Assembly (NCBI GenBank): GCA_031426355.1 | Contig: JANPLD010000087.1 | Location: 1-49,816, forward strand | Reading direction: 5' to 3' | From: JANPLD01 sp031426355 | GTDB lineage: Bacteria > Pseudomonadota > Alphaproteobacteria > Rickettsiales > UBA8987 | DNA length: 49,816 nt | In this document: one piece after another, positions 24,120 to 31,301 of the stretch | How positions within the stretch are numbered: the first letter of the stretch is position 1 | Layout of the letters: each line of letters opens with the position of its first letter | Position numbers and translations under genes: made by a program | The notes under the pieces: model-generated | Told to the model about the DNA's origin: nothing | Database searches by the model: none | The model's input: the letters and a program-made list of their open reading frames with translations, nothing else

Positions 24120-24139
24120 CGTAACATTGCCGTAACATT
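24120..24139 (+). promoter_or_regulatory. Tandem 9-bp direct repeat (11-bp period), possible response-regulator site
   Basis: CGTAACATT occurs twice, at 24120-24128 and 24131-24139, one helical turn apart, where a -35 box would be expected for the -10-like TATATT at 24147-24152. Direct repeats of this period are typical of OmpR/PhoB-family activator sites. The exact regulator is unknown. Confidence 0.45.
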
Positions 24140-24200
24140 AGGGTGTTATATTGGTTTCAGTAGGATTTTATATTCTATTATTAACAACAAGGAGAAAAAC

Positions 24201-24539
24201 ATGAAAAAATATATTTTATCAATGCTATTTGCGATGCTGATGGTTCCACTTTCAGCTAACGCTACTGATTCAGGAGTTCTTGCAGGTCTTTGCGAACTTT
24301 ATGAATGCGTAATGAATAATGGTGTGGTTCTTGCGGTTGCTACTATCGCAATTCTCTTCCTAGGTATTGGTGCTTTCTTCGGTAAGGTGAACTGGGGTTT
24401 AGCGTTGATGGTAGGTTTGGCGATCATCGTAGTTGCCGGCGCTCCACAGATTGCTATCCTTGTACTAGGTGATAACTTTGAAGCACCTGATGAATGTACT
24501 GATGGTGAATGTACTGGTATAATAATTGATCCTTCTTAA
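24201..24539 (+). CDS. VirB2/TrbC-like pilin 1
   Basis: A 112-residue VirB2/TrbC-type pilin precursor. The signal peptide (residues 1-21, ending SANA) is followed by two membrane helices (about 41-60 and 66-89) joined by the short basic turn FFGKVNWG typical of VirB2, and the second helix ends AGAPQIAILVLG. Cysteines at 31 and 36 precede the first helix, and 99 and 104 lie in the acidic tail; all four should face the periplasm. It has the strongest ribosome binding site of the array and a terminator-like hairpin soon after its stop, so it is probably the major pilin. No other virB or trb gene is nearby. Confidence 0.86.
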   Translation: MKKYILSMLFAMLMVPLSANATDSGVLAGLCELYECVMNNGVVLAVATIAILFLGIGAFFGKVNWGLALMVGLAIIVVAGAPQIAILVLGDNFEAPDECTDGECTGIIIDPS

Positions 24540-24557
24540 TAGTCAGGATCTTAGTAA

Positions 24558-24875
24558 ATGCTTAAATATTTACTTATAATAGCTCCGGCAGTATTAATAA
24601 TATTACTGCCGGAGCTTTCTTTTTCTGCTCCAGCTGACGCTGCAACAGTATCAGAAAAACTATGCGAGCTAAGGCGAATGTTATGTGGTGGCGGTGCTGG
24701 TTTTGGAATAGTCATCATAGTTATTGTCGGTATAGGTTTCATGATCTTTATCGGTAAGATAAACTGGGTGTTCGTTTTTATAATGGGTGCCTGCATGATA
24801 TTCTATTTTTCAGCAGACCAGATAACAACAACTGTTCTTGGTATTGAAGAAGTTGACTGCCCGTGTAATGAGTAA
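24558..24875 (+). CDS. VirB2/TrbC-like pilin 2
   Basis: A 105-residue paralogue of the preceding pilin. A signal peptide (about residues 1-28) is followed by LCELRRMLCGGGAG, two membrane helices with the loop FIGKINW, and a short tail ending DCPCNE. Cysteines are at 36 and 43 before helix 1, 79 inside helix 2, and 101 and 103 at the end. A perfect 13-bp hairpin with a T-rich tail lies within its signal-peptide codons. The start (ATG at 24558) is 18 bases after the first pilin stop, behind a weak AGGA. Confidence 0.82.
   Translation: MLKYLLIIAPAVLIILLPELSFSAPADAATVSEKLCELRRMLCGGGAGFGIVIIVIVGIGFMIFIGKINWVFVFIMGACMIFYFSADQITTTVLGIEEVDCPCNE
24581..24626 (+). terminator. Terminator-like hairpin inside the second pilin gene
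   Basis: AGCTCCGGCAGTA (24581-24593) and TACTGCCGGAGCT (24604-24616) are perfect 13-bp complements with a 10-base loop, followed by a T-rich tract (TTTCTTTTTC). It has all the marks of a rho-independent terminator, yet it lies 23 to 68 bases inside the coding region of pilin 2. It begins 41 bases after the pilin 1 stop. It probably limits expression of pilins 2-4 relative to pilin 1. Confidence 0.72.
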
Positions 24876-24912
24876 GTAATGAGTAAAAATAAAAAGTTAT
24901 AGGATCTTTTGT

Positions 24913-25248
24913 ATGTGTTATTCCAATAACAGAAAACTCAGTATTTTTTTATTTGTCCTTATTATCTTCACACCAATAATTACTCTTGCCCAGGCGCTTG
25001 ATACAACTGTTTATCAGGAAGTTTGCTCCATCAGGAAAATGTTCTGCGGAGGGGCTGCTTTAGCAGTTGCCATGACGGCAATACTAGCCATAGGTTTTAT
25101 GGCGTTCATGGGAAAGGCAAATATGGGGATATTACTGGTAACAACGATCGGGCTGGTTATATTTATAAGTGCGGACCTGTTATTTGAAGCATTTTTTACG
25201 CCGCCTGCTGGCGCCGAAGGGGTTGTGCAGGCTTGCAGTTGTAAATAG
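24913..25248 (+). CDS. VirB2/TrbC-like pilin 3
   Basis: A 111-residue paralogue. The signal peptide (about residues 1-27) is followed by VCSIRKMFCGGAA (Cys 38 and 45), two membrane helices joined by FMGKANMG, and a tail ending ACSCK (Cys 108 and 110). The extra N-terminal Cys2 lies in the signal peptide. The spacing of cysteines matches pilins 2 and 4, while sequence elsewhere has diverged strongly. It starts 37 bases after pilin 2. Confidence 0.82.
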   Translation: MCYSNNRKLSIFLFVLIIFTPIITLAQALDTTVYQEVCSIRKMFCGGAALAVAMTAILAIGFMAFMGKANMGILLVTTIGLVIFISADLLFEAFFTPPAGAEGVVQACSCK

Positions 25249-25264
25249 CTATATTGATATATTT

Positions 25265-25585
25265 ATGAAAAATCACTTTACATTATTTTTATTCTTTGCG
25301 GTTGTGATAATCTTTATCGCCGGCATGTCATATGCGCAGGTGCAGAACTCTGAATTAGCCGGAAAAGTGTGTGATATAAGAAGATTATTCTGCGGCGGTG
25401 GCGGGTTTGCTGTAATATCTTTTGCGATAGGTGTGATTGGATTGCTCGCTTTTACCGGAAGGTTACATTGGAGCCTTGCCTTGGTTGCAGCGGCAGGTAT
25501 AATAATATTCATAGGAGCAGATCAATTTGTTTCAGATCTGACTAATGGAGAGTCGGAGATTGATGATAACTGTGAATGTATATGA
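25265..25585 (+). CDS. VirB2/TrbC-like pilin 4
   Basis: A 106-residue paralogue starting at the ATG at 25265; the frame is open further upstream, but a signal peptide (MKNHFTLFLFFAVVIIFIAG, ending SYAQ) begins here. It has VCDIRRLFCGGGG (Cys 36 and 43), two membrane helices around FTGRLHWS, and an acidic tail ending NCECI (Cys 103 and 105). The stop codon overlaps the next gene's ATG as ATGA, so translation of the two is coupled. Confidence 0.83.
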   Translation: MKNHFTLFLFFAVVIIFIAGMSYAQVQNSELAGKVCDIRRLFCGGGGFAVISFAIGVIGLLAFTGRLHWSLALVAAAGIIIFIGADQFVSDLTNGESEIDDNCECI

Positions 25586-26085
25586 AATTTGTAAAAAATC
25601 TTTTCCAACCAAAAAAAGAAAACTCTGTTGAAAATGTTCTAAACTCAATTTCCGAAGAGGCATTATTTTCTGCGTTTGATCTTTACGAATATATATATTC
25701 GTTGCCAGAAATAGAAAAAACCGGGGTTGAGATAAGTAACCTTTCTAATATGAAAAAGGTTTGGGTGATCTTAAAAAATCTTAATGAAAATAAAAATGAT
25801 CTTTCAAAACTTTCTCAAGAAGAGTTAAAGATCTTATCTGAAGGGCCGGTCTATTATGATGACCTGGTACGTATATTAATTAACCATCATAATGATGAGG
25901 TGGCGGCAAGTTATATATTTAAGAGACGTCCGGAGTTGCATTCGGTAATCCCCAAACAATATGATAATCCATTACAGATAATAGAAGTCCTTATTGAGTA
26001 TATAAGAACTTACCAATGGATACTGGAAAATTTTATCCGTGAAAATATTGATGCACTCAATATAGTTCCAAGCTCCCTTAAATAA
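25582..26085 (+). CDS. Unknown helical cytosolic protein coupled to the pilin array
   Basis: A 167-residue protein (an ATG two codons upstream at 25576 is an alternative start). No signal peptide or membrane segment; it is highly charged and looks all-helical, with segments such as EEALFSAFDLYEYIYSLPEI and LIEYIRTYQWILENFI. I do not recognise a family. The ATGA overlap with pilin 4 suggests a role linked to these pilins, for example as a regulator or chaperone, but this rests only on position. Its end overlaps the convergent ctaA by 8 bases. Confidence 0.75.
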   Translation: MKFVKNLFQPKKENSVENVLNSISEEALFSAFDLYEYIYSLPEIEKTGVEISNLSNMKKVWVILKNLNENKNDLSKLSQEELKILSEGPVYYDDLVRILINHHNDEVAASYIFKRRPELHSVIPKQYDNPLQIIEVLIEYIRTYQWILENFIRENIDALNIVPSSLK

Positions 26086-27139
26086 TTTTCCTGATGTAAA
26101 TAATGCTACCTAGTAGAATAACTGCAGTTGCCTGATGTAAGGCTGCTAACAATATTGGAACCTGATTTATAAGAGTAAATATTCCAAGTACAATCTGCGC
26201 AAAAACAATAAGGTGGGCGATATTGGCAGCAACCCTCACTCTTTTATCTACAAGGTTAGCTTTTGCAGCTTTTTTTGCAAATATCAGAAGCAAGATTATT
26301 CCTGCGAGAACTACAAAAGCAAACCATCTGTGGATTAATTGTATGGCTGTTAAGTTGCCAGTTATTGCTGCAAAAAAGCTGCCATCAAATGTATGGGGCG
26401 GTATCCAGTCTTCATTCATTTTCGGCCAGCTGTTATATATAAGGCCGCCATCTAAACCGGCGACGAAAGCACCGTAAATTATCTGTATAAATAATAATAA
26501 GAGAACTGAGTTGCATAGTTTTTTAAGTTGTATTCTTCTGAAATTTTCTTCCCTTCCAGATTTGATACCTGCATATGAAAAGCCAAACCAGAGCAAGAAT
26601 GAGAAAATTACCAGAGCAAGAGTTAGGTGCGCTGCCAAGCGGAAATGGCTTACTCGTGGATCATTAACGAGGCCGCTTTTTACCATCCACCAGCCGAGAA
26701 CGCCTTGCATACCACCTAGTATGAATATCCCAAAAAACTTAAGGGCATCGCCTTTTTTAAACTTCTTTTTTATCAGGAAATAAACAAATGGTATGGCAAA
26801 GAATAATCCTGCTAATCTACCAAGTAACCTGTGAAAATATTCCCACCAGAAGATAGATTTGAACTGCTCAACTTCCATATTGAAATTCTTTTTCTGGAAT
26901 TCAGGAGATTGTTTATATACTTCAAATTCCTCATTCCATTCTTTATCAGAAAGGGGCGGAATGGTGCCGTGTATCGGTTTCCATTTAGTTATTGAAAGAC
27001 CTGATTCGGTGAGCCTTGTAAGGCCACCAACTATTACCATGGAGAAAATCAGGAAGGCGGAAATGAAAAGCCAGTAAGATATCTTTTTGTCAGGCACTGT
27101 TTGCATTTGGGATGTTTTAGGTTTATTTATGGCTATCAA
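26078..27139 (-). CDS. ctaA: Haem A synthase (Cox15/CtaA)
   Basis: A 353-residue inner-membrane protein with about eight helices that oxidises haem O to haem A for aa3-type cytochrome oxidase. Conserved features are GGLTRLTESGLSITKWKPI near residue 40, the haem-ligand histidines in WEYFHRLLGRLAG, FRLAAHLTLAL, LIHRWFAF and LAALHQATAV. The length fits the alphaproteobacterial and mitochondrial type. It implies that the cell has an aa3 oxidase elsewhere. It is divergent from the oxidase-I-like gene, 38 bases away. Confidence 0.94.
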   Translation of the reverse strand: MIAINKPKTSQMQTVPDKKISYWLFISAFLIFSMVIVGGLTRLTESGLSITKWKPIHGTIPPLSDKEWNEEFEVYKQSPEFQKKNFNMEVEQFKSIFWWEYFHRLLGRLAGLFFAIPFVYFLIKKKFKKGDALKFFGIFILGGMQGVLGWWMVKSGLVNDPRVSHFRLAAHLTLALVIFSFLLWFGFSYAGIKSGREENFRRIQLKKLCNSVLLLLFIQIIYGAFVAGLDGGLIYNSWPKMNEDWIPPHTFDGSFFAAITGNLTAIQLIHRWFAFVVLAGIILLLIFAKKAAKANLVDKRVRVAANIAHLIVFAQIVLGIFTLINQVPILLAALHQATAVILLGSIIYIRKII

Positions 27140-27177
27140 TAAAGGTAAATTCTATTCCAAACAATAGTGTAAATAAA

Positions 27178-28527
27178 GTGAACCGCATTGAAAGTTACAG
27201 GCTTTCAAAATTATGGTTATATCTTGGGGTTTTTGCCCTGGCGTTATCAGGTTTTTTTGCATTGTTCCTGGTAATAGGCAGATCGCCATATATTTATAAG
27301 ATAATTCCCCATAAAGATTTTTTTAAATCGTCACTTACCATACATGTTAACCTTTCAATTCTGGTGTGGCTGCTATCGGTCTATGCCTCAATTGTGGCGT
27401 TTGGTTTAAAGAAATTCTTTTTTGTAAATAAGGTAGGACTTGTAGTGTGTGCAGCTGCGACGGTAATGATGTGCCTTAGCATACTGGATTTTAACTCTAT
27501 AGCGTTCACTAATAATTACATACCATTTACCAGCAGCAAGATATTTGCGGTTGCGATGTATACTTATTTTGTCGGGATAGTTTTTGTTATAGTTTCCTCA
27601 CTTCTTGGGTCTGATATCAAATCAGGAGTTTTTTCGGTTTCAGTTTGTTCCTCCATAATACTGATCATGGCGATCACTACTTTTGAGAAAACATGGATAG
27701 ACCTTAATTCCATAAAGCTTTCCTCATTTTATAATGATGCGGATTTTTATGAATTACTGTTCTGGGGTTCAGGGCATTTGCTAATGTTCACTTATAGTTC
27801 ATTACTTATCTATGCGTGGTTCACTATTGCAAGGCTGATCGCGGCGAATAGCGGATATTACTCCAAAATGAGATTGGGTATGGCCCATAATTATTCGCAG
27901 ATATTGAATGTTGTATGTGCTGCGGTGGGTTTACCAATTGCATTTAAATACGATCCATCAACATTTGAATATGTAAATCTATATACGAAGCACATGATAA
28001 GCTTTGCCGGTATAGCGCCGATGCTTGCGGTGATATTTGTCTTTGCGGAGTTCTTAAAAGTGTTTTCGCGCAAACGTAATTTCAGCGTTACCGATAAAAT
28101 AATAAGTTATAACTTGCTGTGGTCTTATGTATTGTTCCTGAGCGGCGGAGTTATAGCAATGCTTATAGAAGGCTCTGATACTAGAGTTCCCGCTCATTAC
28201 CATGGTTCCATAATAGGTATAAGTATAGCACTCATGGGGCTTACTTTCCTGTATTTAAAAACTTTCGGGTATAAAGAGATATCCAGTGTTGCAGCAAAAT
28301 TACAGCCGCATTTTTATGGTGGCGGCCAGCTAGTTCATATAATCGGGCTTGCAATCTCGGGCGGATATGGGGCGCTCCGAAAAACTCCTGGTATGGCAGA
28401 AAGTTTAGAAGGCAAATTATCCATGGGGTTAATGGGTATCGGCGGGCTTTTTGCAATAATCGGTGGACTATGTTTTGTAATTGCGGTAATTGTCGCAGTT
28501 ACTAAACCTAACCACAAAAATCTATGA
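27178..28527 (+). CDS. Haem-copper oxidase subunit I-like membrane protein
   Basis: A 449-residue protein with about twelve hydrophobic segments, distantly related to cytochrome oxidase subunit I / NorB. By motif matching, His56 (LTIHVNLSILVWLL) fits the low-spin haem ligand, His200 (FWGSGHLLMF) a CuB ligand, and His340 and His342 (VPAHYHGSIIG) the HxH pair of helix 10. Where oxidases have HHM on helix 7 there is KHM (Lys271-His272), so one CuB ligand seems to be missing; the Tyr four residues after the first CuB His is Phe204. The start is GTG. It is next to ctaA and overlaps the cyclophilin gene by 4 bases. Function is unknown; oxygen or NO chemistry is doubtful. Confidence 0.75.
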   Translation: MNRIESYRLSKLWLYLGVFALALSGFFALFLVIGRSPYIYKIIPHKDFFKSSLTIHVNLSILVWLLSVYASIVAFGLKKFFFVNKVGLVVCAAATVMMCLSILDFNSIAFTNNYIPFTSSKIFAVAMYTYFVGIVFVIVSSLLGSDIKSGVFSVSVCSSIILIMAITTFEKTWIDLNSIKLSSFYNDADFYELLFWGSGHLLMFTYSSLLIYAWFTIARLIAANSGYYSKMRLGMAHNYSQILNVVCAAVGLPIAFKYDPSTFEYVNLYTKHMISFAGIAPMLAVIFVFAEFLKVFSRKRNFSVTDKIISYNLLWSYVLFLSGGVIAMLIEGSDTRVPAHYHGSIIGISIALMGLTFLYLKTFGYKEISSVAAKLQPHFYGGGQLVHIIGLAISGGYGALRKTPGMAESLEGKLSMGLMGIGGLFAIIGGLCFVIAVIVAVTKPNHKNL

Positions 28528-29444
28528 AAAAATTACTATCTTTAATTACGGTTATAACTGCCATGTTCTCATCAAATGCCAACGCGCAAACAGCTACAGA
28601 AACTGCTCCTGCGAGCGAAAAAGTAGAAACTTCTGCAACTGATACTGCAAAAACAAATGCTGAAGGTGTAAAAGAAAAGGAAGCTCCGGCGACTGATCTT
28701 GCCCAAGCTGCAACTGATACAACAGCTGCTGCGGTGCCAGCTACGGCTGAAAACCCTGCAACTGCAGAAACGCCAAATGCGGTTCTTGACCTTACAAATA
28801 CTCTGGTTTTAACTCTTAAAGACGGCGCAGTTGTTATTAAATTACGCCCTGACCTTGCACCTAACCATGTTGCAAGAATTTTAGAGCTTACTAAACAAGG
28901 TTTCTATAATGGTGTCGTTTTCCACCGTGTGATAGATGGATTTATGGCTCAGACTGGCGACCCTACAGGTACTGGTCGTGGTGGTTCTGGTCAAAAAATA
29001 AATGCTGAGTTCAGTGCTGAAAAACATGTTAAAGGTGTAGTTTCAATGGCTCGTGCTGCTGATCCTAACAGTGCTGACAGCCAGTTCTTTGTTATGTTAG
29101 CTGATGCTCCTCATCTTGATAATAACTACACGATATTCGGTGAAGTTATTTCGGGAATGGACCTGATTGATAAAGTAAAAAAAGGCACAGGCGCTAACGG
29201 AATGGTGACTGATCCTGATAAAATATTAACTATGAAAGTTGCAAGCGATATACCTGCGGAAGAGCTTCCTGATTCTCTGAAAGCTTCAGCGGCAGCAGCT
29301 CCTGCTACGACTGAAGGTGCGGTTGCTGCACCAGTTGAAGGTACTGCTCCTGCTACAGCGGCGCCAGCAACTACTACTGATTCGGCAGCTCCTGCTGCAA
29401 CTGATCCGGCTAAACCGGCATCAATGGAAAAAGCTCCTAAATAA
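28524..29444 (+). CDS. Peptidyl-prolyl cis-trans isomerase, cyclophilin type, exported
   Basis: A 306-residue protein with a signal peptide (residues 1-21, ending SNANA) and a cyclophilin domain at about 88-250. Conserved motifs are GFYNGVVFHRVIDGFMAQTGD, GTGRGGSG, VSMARAADPNSADSQFFVML and LDNNYTIFGEVISGMDLID, which hold the active-site Arg and Phe. The domain is flanked by Ala/Thr/Pro-rich low-complexity arms at both ends, perhaps spacers in the periplasm. It overlaps the upstream gene by ATGA and is followed 3 bases on by nadD. Confidence 0.92.
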   Translation: MKKLLSLITVITAMFSSNANAQTATETAPASEKVETSATDTAKTNAEGVKEKEAPATDLAQAATDTTAAAVPATAENPATAETPNAVLDLTNTLVLTLKDGAVVIKLRPDLAPNHVARILELTKQGFYNGVVFHRVIDGFMAQTGDPTGTGRGGSGQKINAEFSAEKHVKGVVSMARAADPNSADSQFFVMLADAPHLDNNYTIFGEVISGMDLIDKVKKGTGANGMVTDPDKILTMKVASDIPAEELPDSLKASAAAAPATTEGAVAAPVEGTAPATAAPATTTDSAAPAATDPAKPASMEKAPK

Positions 29445-29447
29445 GAA

Positions 29448-29987
29448 ATGAGCCAAAAACTAATTATCGGAGTGATGGGGGGTTCTTTTAACCCTCCTCA
29501 CGAAGGACATTTACACATATCTGAACTTGCGATAAAAGAACTAGCCTTAAATAAATTGCTCTGGCTGGTATCGCCTCAAAACCCCATAAAATCTGAGAAG
29601 CCTTTATATTCCTTCAATGAAAGGATTAAGCTATGTAAAGAGCTGGTTGGCCAGAATTCTAAAATAGAAATAAGTGACCTAGAGCAAAAATTTTCTCCAT
29701 CTTCTAGAAAATTCTATACTTATAATTTCTTGAAAAGGTTTAAAGATAAATTTCCGCAATATGAGGTGAAATTAATATTAGGGGCTGACAACCTTATTAA
29801 TTTTCATAAATGGTATAGGTATAAAGAGATTCCAGAACTGGCAGATATAATATTTTTCAGCAGGCCTGATGAGTCAGGTGATTTAAAATATAAGGCGCTT
29901 AATTCGAGGTTTGGGAAAAGCGGTGAATATAAATTTATTAATTCGAGAATGATAAAAATTTCTTCAAGTGAACTCAGGAAAAAATAG
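29448..29987 (+). CDS. nadD: Nicotinate-nucleotide adenylyltransferase
   Basis: A 179-residue NadD that forms nicotinate adenine dinucleotide in NAD synthesis. The nucleotidyltransferase motif GVMGGSFNPPHEGHL starts at residue 8, LGADNLINFHKWYRYKEI is near 115, and the ISSSELRKK motif ends the protein. It is a little shorter than E. coli NadD. It shares 20 bases with queC and is part of the tightly packed run from 27.2 to 31.9 kb. The usual partner rsfS is not adjacent. Confidence 0.93.
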   Translation: MSQKLIIGVMGGSFNPPHEGHLHISELAIKELALNKLLWLVSPQNPIKSEKPLYSFNERIKLCKELVGQNSKIEISDLEQKFSPSSRKFYTYNFLKRFKDKFPQYEVKLILGADNLINFHKWYRYKEIPELADIIFFSRPDESGDLKYKALNSRFGKSGEYKFINSRMIKISSSELRKK

Positions 29988-30639
29988 AAAGGCGGTTATA
30001 TTACTTAGTGGCGGGCTAGATTCAGCTACTGTTACGGCTTACGCTAAAGATGATGGTTTTGATGTGTATGCGCTTAGTTTCCTATACGGGCAGAGGCATA
30101 ATATTGAGCTTGAATACGCAAAGAAACAGGCGGAAATTCAAAAGGTAAAAGAACATAAAATAATCAGTATTGATCTGCGCGCTTTTGGCGGTTCGGCATT
30201 AACGGCGGATATTGATGTTCCAAAAAACCGCGATGAAAAGCAGATGTCGGCGGATATACCGATCACTTATGTACCGGCGCGAAATACTATATTCCTTTCA
30301 TACGCGCTTGCCTATGCGGAGGTTCTTGGTTCAAGCGATATATTCATTGGAGTGAACGCACTTGATTATTCGGGGTATCCTGATTGCAGGCCGGAATATA
30401 TAAAGGCGTTTGAGAGGCTTGCCAACCTTGCGACAAAAGCGGGGGTTGAAGAAGGTATAATTAAGATACATACGCCGCTTATTGATATGACGAAGGCGGA
30501 AATAATAAGTATGGGTTTATCACTTGGTGTTGATTATGACCAAACTATCTCTTGTTATGACCCGCAAAAGGGCGTAGCCTGCGGAGTGTGTGACTCCTGC
30601 AAATTGCGGGATAAAGGTTTCAGGGATGCAGCAGTATGA
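29968..30639 (+). CDS. queC: 7-cyano-7-deazaguanine synthase QueC
   Basis: A 223-residue QueC that converts carboxydeazaguanine to preQ0 for queuosine-modified tRNA. The ATP-pyrophosphatase loop LLSGGLDSAT is at residues 12-21, YVPARNTIFLSYALAYAE follows in the middle, and the zinc-binding cysteines are in ISCYDPQKGVACGVCDSCKLR. The start is GTG at 29968, inside the end of nadD; an in-frame ATG upstream of the ATP loop does not exist. The stop overlaps the thiE start as ATGA. Confidence 0.94.
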   Translation: MNSGKNRKAVILLSGGLDSATVTAYAKDDGFDVYALSFLYGQRHNIELEYAKKQAEIQKVKEHKIISIDLRAFGGSALTADIDVPKNRDEKQMSADIPITYVPARNTIFLSYALAYAEVLGSSDIFIGVNALDYSGYPDCRPEYIKAFERLANLATKAGVEEGIIKIHTPLIDMTKAEIISMGLSLGVDYDQTISCYDPQKGVACGVCDSCKLRDKGFRDAAV

Positions 30640-31301
30640 CAAAATTATATTTAATATCTCCGCCGAGATTTGAGCTGAGTGATTTTAGGAAGGAACTAGA
30701 GCTTGCCTTTAAAGGTGGTGAGATACCTGTGTTTCAGCTTCGTATGAAAAGTGAATCGAAGGAGGGCGCTTTGACAGAGCCTGCTGATAATAATGAAATA
30801 AAAAAAGCGGTAAGGGAATTAAAGGGGTTATGTAATGATAATAACTGCCTGTTCATTTTGAATGATGAGGTGAGTTTAGCGGCGGAACTTAACTGCGATG
30901 GTGTTCATGTTGGTGTTGATGACATGAGCGTTGTTGATGCTCGCAAGATAATGGGTGAGGGAAAGTTTATTGGTGCTAGCTGTTATGCAAGTGTGGACAA
31001 AGCTTTTACGGCAGGTGAGCAGGGCACTGATTATGTAGCGTTCGGAGTGTTCTATGATACGCAGACAAAAGCAGCTAAAGGGCGAGCGAAGCCTGAGTTG
31101 ATTGAATTCTGGAGTAAATATACTGTGTTACCATCAGTTGCTATTGGCGGGATAAAAATAAATAATGCGAAACCTATAATAGATGCAGGAGCTGATTTTA
31201 TAGCGGTTGTCACCGGGGTCTGGGATCATGAGAAAGGTGCCGACTCAGCGGTGAAAGAATTTAATGAGCTATTTAAAAAATGTGATGTCGCAGGAAAATA
31301 A
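30636..31301 (+). CDS. thiE: Thiamine-phosphate synthase-like protein
   Basis: A 221-residue ThiE-type TIM barrel. It shows LYLISPPRF at the N-terminus, VFQLRMK (canonical LR-K phosphate strand), CLFILNDEVSLAAELNCDGVHVG, GVFYDTQTK (matching the GP-x-TxTK loop) and VAIGGI. ThiE joins pyrimidine and thiazole phosphates into thiamine phosphate, which fits the presence of thiC at 7.8 kb. The HVGVDDM sequence deviates from the usual HLGQEDL, so a TenI-like variant cannot be excluded. It overlaps queC by ATGA. Confidence 0.85.
   Translation: MTKLYLISPPRFELSDFRKELELAFKGGEIPVFQLRMKSESKEGALTEPADNNEIKKAVRELKGLCNDNNCLFILNDEVSLAAELNCDGVHVGVDDMSVVDARKIMGEGKFIGASCYASVDKAFTAGEQGTDYVAFGVFYDTQTKAAKGRAKPELIEFWSKYTVLPSVAIGGIKINNAKPIIDAGADFIAVVTGVWDHEKGADSAVKEFNELFKKCDVAGK

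Larger units (their letters stand above)
23851..24200. promoter_or_regulatory. 350-base intergenic region between hpf and the VirB2-like pilin array
   Basis: No coding frame is seen. The hpf-proximal half shows nothing clear. Toward the pilin genes lie TTAA-N7-TTAA (24093-24107), a 9-bp direct repeat CGTAACATT at 24120-24128 and 24131-24139 (11-bp period), and a possible extended -10 box TGTTATATT (24144-24152). A strong AAGGAG ribosome binding site (24190-24195) lies 5 bases before the first pilin ATG. A further TTGACA at 24037 could start a longer leader. The layout suggests a regulated promoter. Confidence 0.5.

Noticed and set aside
24201..26085. Complete type IV secretion or conjugation locus
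   Set aside because: Only VirB2-like pilins are present; no VirB3-B11, VirD4, relaxase or lytic transglycosylase is encoded in the window.
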